This document shows positions 57,967 through 64,000 of a stretch of 64,000 bases of DNA, piece after piece. The translations under genes and the position numbers were made by a program. Origin of the DNA: Adenanthera pavonina (taxonomy: Eukaryota; Streptophyta; Magnoliopsida; Fabales; Fabaceae); assembly GCA_026686845.1 (NCBI GenBank), contig JAIVEN010000002.1, positions 42,735,001-42,799,000 of the forward strand, read 5' to 3'. How positions within the stretch are numbered: position 1 is the first letter of the stretch; each line of letters starts with the position of its first letter. The notes under the pieces are model-generated. The model was not told where the DNA came from. It searched no databases and was given only the letters and a program-made list of their open reading frames with translations.

Positions 57967-59483
57967 TATTGAATCAAATGTTTTGATGATTCCAAACAAC
58001 TGGAGCTTGGAAAGAAGATATCAAAGGAGTACAAGAGATCTCAAGTGAAGAAATCTAGGAAGAAATGAATACAAGATTAATTTATAGGATTTCTCATAAT
58101 GTTCAAAAAGTAAAAGCTTTGTTCTTGCATCCACTAGTTTTAAATAGGTGTTTTTCAACTATTCTATGTTAACTTATAATAAATTTGAAAAATACTCACT
58201 GACAGATGAATTTTGAATTGTTAAACTTCATATGTTTCTTTGAAAATTCAAACTTTGATAATTAAAATTTGAAGTTACAGAGATATTGCCTTTGACAGAT
58301 AAATTTTAGCCTATTGAAATTCAAATTTTGAGTCAAGCATAGTTTGTGAGAAATGAAAAATTCATTTGAAGCTATGTCAAAGTTTATATGAAATTAGAGT
58401 ACAAAAAGAGTTCAAAGTCAGTCTCTCTAACAGACGAACTTTTGTTTTAAAAATTTGAACTTTGGAATGAAAATGTATAAGTCTGATAAGAGGTCTCTCT
58501 GATAGACGAACTTTGAAGACTCAAAATTTGAATTTTGAAAAGAAGTACTTTTGTGCCATATTAAGTTGCTCACTGACAAACGAATTTTGGATCCCCAAAA
58601 TTTGAATTTCGAGTGTACTATAACAATATGGAACAACTAGTCGCACTTATCAGAAGCACTTTAAACTTGAAAATTCGTATGTTTTAACATGAGAAATATT
58701 CGTCAAGATCAAAATTGGAATTTCATCTTTGAATAGACGAACTTTGAAGTTCAACATTAGAGTCTTTAACTTATGGTCTTTGTGAAATTCATCTGTTGAC
58801 ACCCCAAAATTTGAACTTTGGATGTCAGATGCATTAAATGCGCTTGGTGAATGCCTAGATTTGCAGAGTAACTATTGGGTAACATCTCTAATGACTAGAT
58901 CTTGTCTCTAACGTATAGTTAAGACATGAATCTATTAATATAACTTCATTTGAAATTGTGGGTAACAATTTTACGTTGCATATACTGAAACTCTATTAAA
59001 ATCATTAAACAAAGCCTTCTACTCTTTTACTCTTTATTTATTACACTTCAACTGTCAAACATACTCTATATTAAAAAGTTTCTCTTGTTGTAAATAATCT
59101 TATCTTCATCCGGAAGAATGATTTTCTTGTGAGAGGATTTCACAAGGGATTTGGGAAGCACTTAGCTAGAGTGTAGAGTGAGAATTTGTTAGCTCTTAGA
59201 ATAGAGCACAAGGTTGTACTGTAGCATTGCAAGGAGCCCACTAAATTCTTGCAAGATAGTGAAAAATCTCAAGTGGTAGTTTGAGGACTGGACATAGGTT
59301 AAGAGGAAGAGATCGAACCAGGATAAATCTCTGTGTCTTCCTTTCCTTTATCTTGCTTACTGCTCTATTACATTCTGTACTCTATTTTTCTGCAACTTTT
59401 ACTTTCACTCCTCTTTTGTAATTTTGCAGAAAATTTTCAAACTTCCCAATTCACCCCCTCTTGGGAAGCTAGCAAACCTAACA
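57967..59483 (+). repeat. Host 3' LTR
   Basis: 1517 bp, TATTGAATCAAATG... to ...CAAACCTAACA. It is uninterrupted, so it serves as the empty-site reference for insertion A (near 58682). Confidence 0.92.
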
Positions 59484-60988
59484 AGATTTAACATCTTCAC
59501 TTTACTAAATTAAAATGAAAAAAAAAGAAACTGAAAAATGTGGTAATATATGAACCTGAATTAGCTTGGTCATATTGCTTTCCATCAAGTTTTATGTTTT
59601 TTGCACAACATCTCTCTTCAATTTTTCAAACCTCAAAGTAATAGTAGTAGCTCTCCATCAAGTTCTATATTTTCTACACAATGTCTAATGTTGAGGTTTT
59701 GGAGATACTGATAAGAACCTCAACATTAAACGTTCTCTAAAACAACTGAGTGTGTTGTTCAAAACCATTATGTTCCAAATTACAAAAAATAAAAAGCAAA
59801 TATGATAGTTTGTTGAATTTCTTATACTAACTTTATAATGTAAAATAAATCAATTAATTGGTTTCAACCATTTTTTTAAAAAATTGATATAGTGTAAGGA
59901 AACTCAAAATATATGCAAAACTTTAGAACAAAACAAGATTATACAAAATTTGGAACCTACTTCATTTTTCTTCATACGTTGGAAGCATAAATAGTTAAAC
60001 TTGAGATTTATTGCAAATTACCAAAACCTGTTAATACTAGATATCAACTGTAGTGGTTGCTTAGCAACTTATTTAGGAGTCATCAACAAGCTCAAATTAT
60101 TGTAATGATTTGGAACTTCTAATGGAAAACACAAAAGTTAATTTTTGTCATCCCATCTAAGTCATAGATATTGGTATCAATAACTTCAAGACTTGGTATT
60201 TCAATCTATAAAAATAATTCATTAGTTACATGCATATTGACAAGATGAGTTAATATGATTGCTAATAAAAATTTAAACTTAATTGGATAGAAAAGTCAAA
60301 GTGAAATGAAGAAAAGAACTTACTTTTTGGTTCACCAAGAATCTTAATAACTTCTTAATGATATTACACTCAATTATCAATTCTTTGATAACTACTAAAT
60401 CAAAAGGTTTGAAACAAATAACGAAGTCATATGATTTTATTATAGCATAGAGATAGTCACTATCTCTTTCTCTTGAAGTTTCTATCTAGAGTGGAACCCT
60501 TGCTTTCTTGTCTATGTGTGAGCATTGTTTTCTTTGTATCTCCCTCCTCAACATCCACCGGGCAAGGGAGGGTCCATTATGTGTTGGTTTGTTTGTGTGC
60601 GTGTGTTTTATGATGTAGGTATGTTGTGTTGTTGTTCTATAGGGGGGAAGGAAGTGTTTGGCGTGCCATTTTGGTTTTTGATGAGATCCCTCTTAAATGT
60701 TGATTGTGGAATTGATGATATAGCTTGGTGATCTTAAGATACAAATAAGAAATGTAGTTGATGATCGATTGTGGCTTGAATCTCCTAGACCTTGATGGAT
60801 CTATTGGTGGCAAGAGGAAAAGGGATTAATGCATTTGGAAAGCTAGCTGTCAGATGATGGAGCTTCACACAATGTTGATGATAAGTGGGGGGAGGGGACA
60901 CATGTGGTTGAGCTCGATGGTGTACTAGTTGATGATTTGTTTTTTGGATTCTGTGTGTTTCAAATCTTCCTTTACATGGTTTTCACAA
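59484..60988. other. Intergenic; G/T-rich LINE-like part at 60530-60985
   Basis: The first ~1 kb is AT-rich without features. From about 60530 the sequence becomes G/T-rich with a 68-codon frame lacking a domain, like plant LINE 3' untranslated DNA. It may be continuous with the similar segment after 61262, with the CACTA-like element inserted between. Confidence 0.35.
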
Positions 60989-61262
60989 GACTATGCTAAA
61001 AAAAAGAATAATTGGTATTTATTTTTTGTCTTTCTTAGCATTTAACAAACAACAACTATTCCAGCACCAATAAAAAGGAGACTTTTATTGGCATTTATAA
61101 GCACCAACTAAAGTCCATTATTAGTTATCATTTTGTTGGCCTTTTTTGAAATAAACACTAACTAATTAATCCCCTTCCATCATTTGTGTTAGACTTTTGT
61201 TGGCATTTTTAAAAGCAAATGCCAATTATTTAGCACCAATAAAAGTCAATTTTGGTATAGTG
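60989..61262. mobile_element. Short CACTA-like non-autonomous element
   Basis: The right end is the reverse complement of CACTATACCAAAATTGAC; the left end reads GACTATGCTAAAAAAAAGAA, an imperfect partner. Subterminal phrases recur in both orientations (AGCACCAATAAAA, TTATTGGCATTT, AAATGCCAA, TTGTTGGC), as in CACTA subterminal repeats. It is 274 bp without a frame. A 3 bp target duplication was not clear. Confidence 0.5.
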
Positions 61263-61530
61263 GTTGATGGAGGGAATGGTACTAATGGGTGGTTTTTAAA
61301 TCCCCCATCCCCATTGTTGACACTATTGATGGTGAGTTTGGTTGTGCTTCAATGTCTCCATGTTTCCGAGGCAGGTTTCAAGGGTTTTGGTTTAGTTTGC
61401 ATTCCTATTTGGTCCACTAGATTAGGGTTTAGTTCTATTGGGTTAGGTGGGATCCATTTTGGGTTTGATTTTAGGCCTACTCCTTGTTCTTTCTATTTCT
61501 TTGTGAACCAAAAAAAAAAGAAAAAGAAAA
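61263..61530 (+). other. LINE 3' tail with A-run
   Basis: G/T-rich sequence ending TTCTATTTCTTTGTGAACC followed by an A-rich tail (61509-61530). This is the usual look of a plant L1 LINE 3' end. A 127-codon frame (61197-61580) over it carries no domain. Confidence 0.5.
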
Positions 61531-61534
61531 AGTC

Positions 61535-61815
61535 AAGGTCCAATGGTATAGAAACTCAGAGAAAACAAAACTCACAATGAGAATTAAGAGAAAATTCTTT
61601 ATTGCTGATTGATGCATAACACAAAGGGAAATGGTCCTATTTATACTATTTCTAGAGGTTAATTCCATCCAGGAGTTTTAGACAAAGTTTTAAATCGGAA
61701 AGAAAGGTTATAGAGGTTACATGCATCATCATTGGGAGGTTACATAAGTTACGGGGTTATGGAACTTGATTGCAGCGGTTATGGAAGAGTTGAATATGAA
61801 GGAGTTGAATGCAGG
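61535..61815 (-). repeat. Probable 3' LTR of the minus-strand gypsy element
   Basis: Follows the pol stop on the minus strand and holds a TATA box (TATAAATAG, plus 61637-61645), as an LTR should. Neither LTR edge was identified, and the partner LTR is outside the window. Confidence 0.45.
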
Positions 61816-61818
61816 GGG

Positions 61819-64000
61819 TTATGCTTTGGGACTCGCCCTCGAGTCAAACTTAGCATCGTCGTTAACATAAGGAGTTAGATTAGCAATATTGAAGGTGGTA
61901 GAAACCCCATAAGCACCAAGCAATTCCACCTTGTGAGCATTGTTATTGATTTTTTGGACTATCTTAAATGGTCCATCAGCTTTAGGGGACAACTTAGCAG
62001 TTGGTTGCATGGGAAAACATTCTTTTCTCAAATGTATCCAAACCAAGTCTCCCACATTAAAAGTTTATTGTCTCTAATGCTTGTCACGATGAATCTTGTA
62101 TCTCAAGTTCTACTTCTGGATTCGTTCACGAACTTGCTCATGCAGCTTCTTGATTTCCTTGACCCTTTGATCTGCATTAGAGCTATATTACTGCTTATCA
62201 ATCGAAGGGGTTAAGTTTAATGGACTAAGAGGATGGGTGCCATAAACAACTTCAAATGGACACTTTCCAATTGCTTGGTTGACTGAGATGATACAGACAA
62301 ATTCAACTTGAGCAAGAATAAGGTCCTATTGCTTCAAATTCTTTCCGACAAAGCTTTGGAGTAAGTTTCCCAATATTCTATTAATGGCTTCAGTTTGACC
62401 ACCTGTTTGGGGATGGTGAGCATTGCTGAATTGAAGCTTAGTCCCAATCTTTTTCCACAGTATTCTCCAAAAATGATTGAAGAACTTGACATCACAATCA
62501 GAAGTGATAGTCTTGGGGATGCCACATAGTTGAACAACCTCCTTGAAATACAAATCTTCCACTTGAACAACATCGGTCGTCTTCTGACATAGGATGAAAT
62601 GTGTCATCTTTGAAAATCTATTTGCAACAACCATGATGGAATCTTTCTATCTTTGGGTCCTAGGCAATCCAGGGACAAAGTCCATACTTACATCTTCCCA
62701 AGGAGCTTCTAGAACAGGAAGAGGTAGGTATAATCCTATGTTTTGGCTTTTAGACTTAGCCAAACGACAGGTCTTGCATCGCTATATTTGCTTGTTTACA
62801 TCCGTTCAAGTCCTGGCTAATAGAAATTCTCTTTCACTAAGGCTATAGTTTTGTCTCGACCAAAGTGTCATGTTAACCCACCATTGTGGGCTTCCCAAAT
62901 GATTGCCTCTCATAAGGAACATTGTGGAATGCATAGAACTTTTCCTCAAAATAGAAACCTTTCATGCCTGTAGTACTACTAAAAAGGTTAAGCTTTGGTG
63001 TTACTCCATGCTTGTTGGAAATCAGGATCATCTTTGTACAATTCCTTGATGGTTTCAAAACCAACAACTTTGGCTTGAATGGCAGTTAGCAAAGCATGTC
63101 GACGGCTAAGTGCGTCAGCTATTGAATTCAAAGTTCCAGCTTTGTGCTTAAGCACAAAGAAATGGATAAGCTTGCAAAGTCTCACTCCAAGCAACATGTC
63201 TACAGTTGATCTTCTGTTGAGAATTCAAATGCTTGAGGGCCTCATGGTCAGAGTACAGGATGAATTCCTTACTTAGTAAATAATGACTCCAGTGTTGCAA
63301 AGCTCGTACAATGGCATAGAACTCCTTATCATAAGTAGAATATTTGAGCTTGGCGTCATTGAGTTTCTCACTGAAAAAGGCTATAGGATGTCCAACTTGG
63401 CTTAGGATAGCACCAATTCCAATGTTGGAGGCATCATAGCTGACTTTGAACATTTGATCAAAATTAGGAAGGGCTAATACAAGCGCTTCAGTCAAACACT
63501 TCTTCAGCCCTTTAAAACTTTTATGGGCTTGTTCTGTCCACTGAAATTTATCTCCTTTGATGCAATCTATGAGCTGTGTAGCAATAAAGCTAAAATTTCA
63601 GTTGAACCTCTTTTAGAAGGAAGTTAATTTTTGGAAACTTTAGACTTCTTGGATAGATCTTGAGGTTGGCTAACTATTAATGGCCTCAACTTTGCTAGGG
63701 TCAACTTGAACACCTTCTGTGGTGATGATATAGCCCAAGAAAACAACTTCATCAATCAAGAAAGTACACTTCTTCATATTGGCATAAAGTTTTTGTTCTC
63801 ACAGAGTTTGCAAGACTTGCCGTAAGTACTCTATGTGCTCCTCTTGATTCTTACTGTAAATAAGAATGTTGTCAAAATAAACAACAACAAACTTGCCAAT
63901 GAAAGTGCAAAATACCTGATTCATTAGGCACATGAATGTGCTAGGAGCATTTGTTAACCCAAAAGGGATCATAGTCCATTCATAAAGACTATCTCTTGTT
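61819..64000 (-). pseudogene. Ty3/gypsy pol 3' half (RT-RNase H-integrase)
   Basis: Minus strand, entering from beyond 64000. RT: EWTMIPFGLTNAPSTFM (about 63975-63925), FIGKFVVVYFDNILIYSKN, where the catalytic YFDD reads YFDN, then KKCTFLIDEVVFLGYII. Stops follow (near 63815, 63690 and 63650). RNase H: FKVSYDASNIGIGAILSQ, HPIAFFSEKLNDAKLKYSTY, YDKEFYAIVRALQHW and SDHEALKHL (63450-63200). Then KHKAGTLNSIADALSRR, integrase zinc remnants, the core with VVANRFSKMTHFI and TSDCDVKFFNHFWR (62634-62480), HHPQTGGQTEAINR, and a C-terminus GDLVWIHLRKECFP..DGPFKIVQKINNNAHKVEL..YGVSTTFNIANLTPY ending at 61819. This is the gypsy order (RT-RH-IN). Stops and frameshifts make it dead. No chromodomain was seen after the integrase end. 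Confidence 0.9.

Larger units (their letters stand above)
32882..59483 (+). mobile_element. Host Sirevirus-type Ty1/copia retrotransposon (carries two nested insertions)
   Basis: A plus-strand element spanning 26.6 kb, of which about 11.5 kb is its own. Order: 5' LTR (split by insertion A), primer site 37734-37745, gag, pol in copia order (protease-integrase-RT-RNase H), a ~1 kb spacer, an extra frame downstream of pol (split by insertion B), purine tract AAAAAAGGGGGAGAA (57952-57966) and 3' LTR 57967-59483. The long LTRs, the initiator-Met primer site and a third frame after pol fit the Sirevirus (SIRE/Maximus) lineage. The LTRs differ at about 7% of sites over their first 190 bp by eye, making it older than its insertions. 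The flanks GAATT and AGATT are not a convincing target duplication. All coding regions are broken. Confidence 0.9.

Noticed and set aside
60525..60731. 68-codon Cys/Val-rich frame
   Set aside because: G/T-rich low-information sequence resembling LINE untranslated DNA.

Overview
This 64 kb window is nuclear plant DNA, most likely from a eudicot. It is AT-rich and carries spliceosomal introns, genes typical of land plants (an MSI1-type WD40 gene, a COX16 assembly-factor gene, an S-protein-homologue gene), plant LTR retrotransposons, LINEs and MITEs. I cannot name the species. No rRNA, tRNA, CRISPR or bacterial-type operon was seen.

Layout. (1) 1-2345: last three exons of an MSI1-like chromatin gene, frame intact. 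(2) 3019-~6900: a Ty3/gypsy-type non-autonomous element holding one long stop-interrupted frame and no pol. (3) 9215-11170: a decayed, intron-containing SYF1 splicing-factor pseudogene (minus strand) with a probable SINE in an intron. (4) 11.3-20.3 kb: a graveyard of small elements: a MITE with ~115 bp arms, LINE pieces of RTE and L1 type, a minisatellite, and a ~900 bp fold-back element. (5) 20.4-23.5 kb: the two convincing intact genes, an S-protein homologue (+) and COX16 (-, three exons). (6) 25.8-31.7 kb: an unidentified GC-rich patch and a badly decayed copia element on the minus strand. (7) 32882-59483: a nest of three Sirevirus-type (Ty1/copia) retrotransposons, about 42% of the window. 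(8) 59.5-64 kb: a small CACTA-like element, a LINE tail and the 3' half of a Ty3/gypsy pol on the minus strand, running off the window.

The Sirevirus nest is the most informative structure. A plus-strand host element was hit twice. Insertion A (33643-36929) landed in its 5' LTR and is flanked by the 5 bp target duplication CTAAC; A has since lost most of its interior. Insertion B (44298-56074, minus strand) landed inside the host's third reading frame and is flanked by CATGG. Each empty site can be checked against an uninterrupted relative within the same window. Host and B share the order gag - pol - long spacer - extra frame downstream of pol ('env-like' position). In B the extra frame stays open for 571 codons although gag and pol are broken.

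No element here looks fully competent: every gag/pol has stops, frameshifts or lost catalytic residues. The cellular genes are unrelated to one another and form no pathway or cluster. All sequence comparisons were made by eye, so percentages and fuzzy ends are approximate. I found no clearly undescribed functional system; the best leads are the extra frame of the Sirevirus family, the motif arrays in its LTRs, and the large fold-back element.
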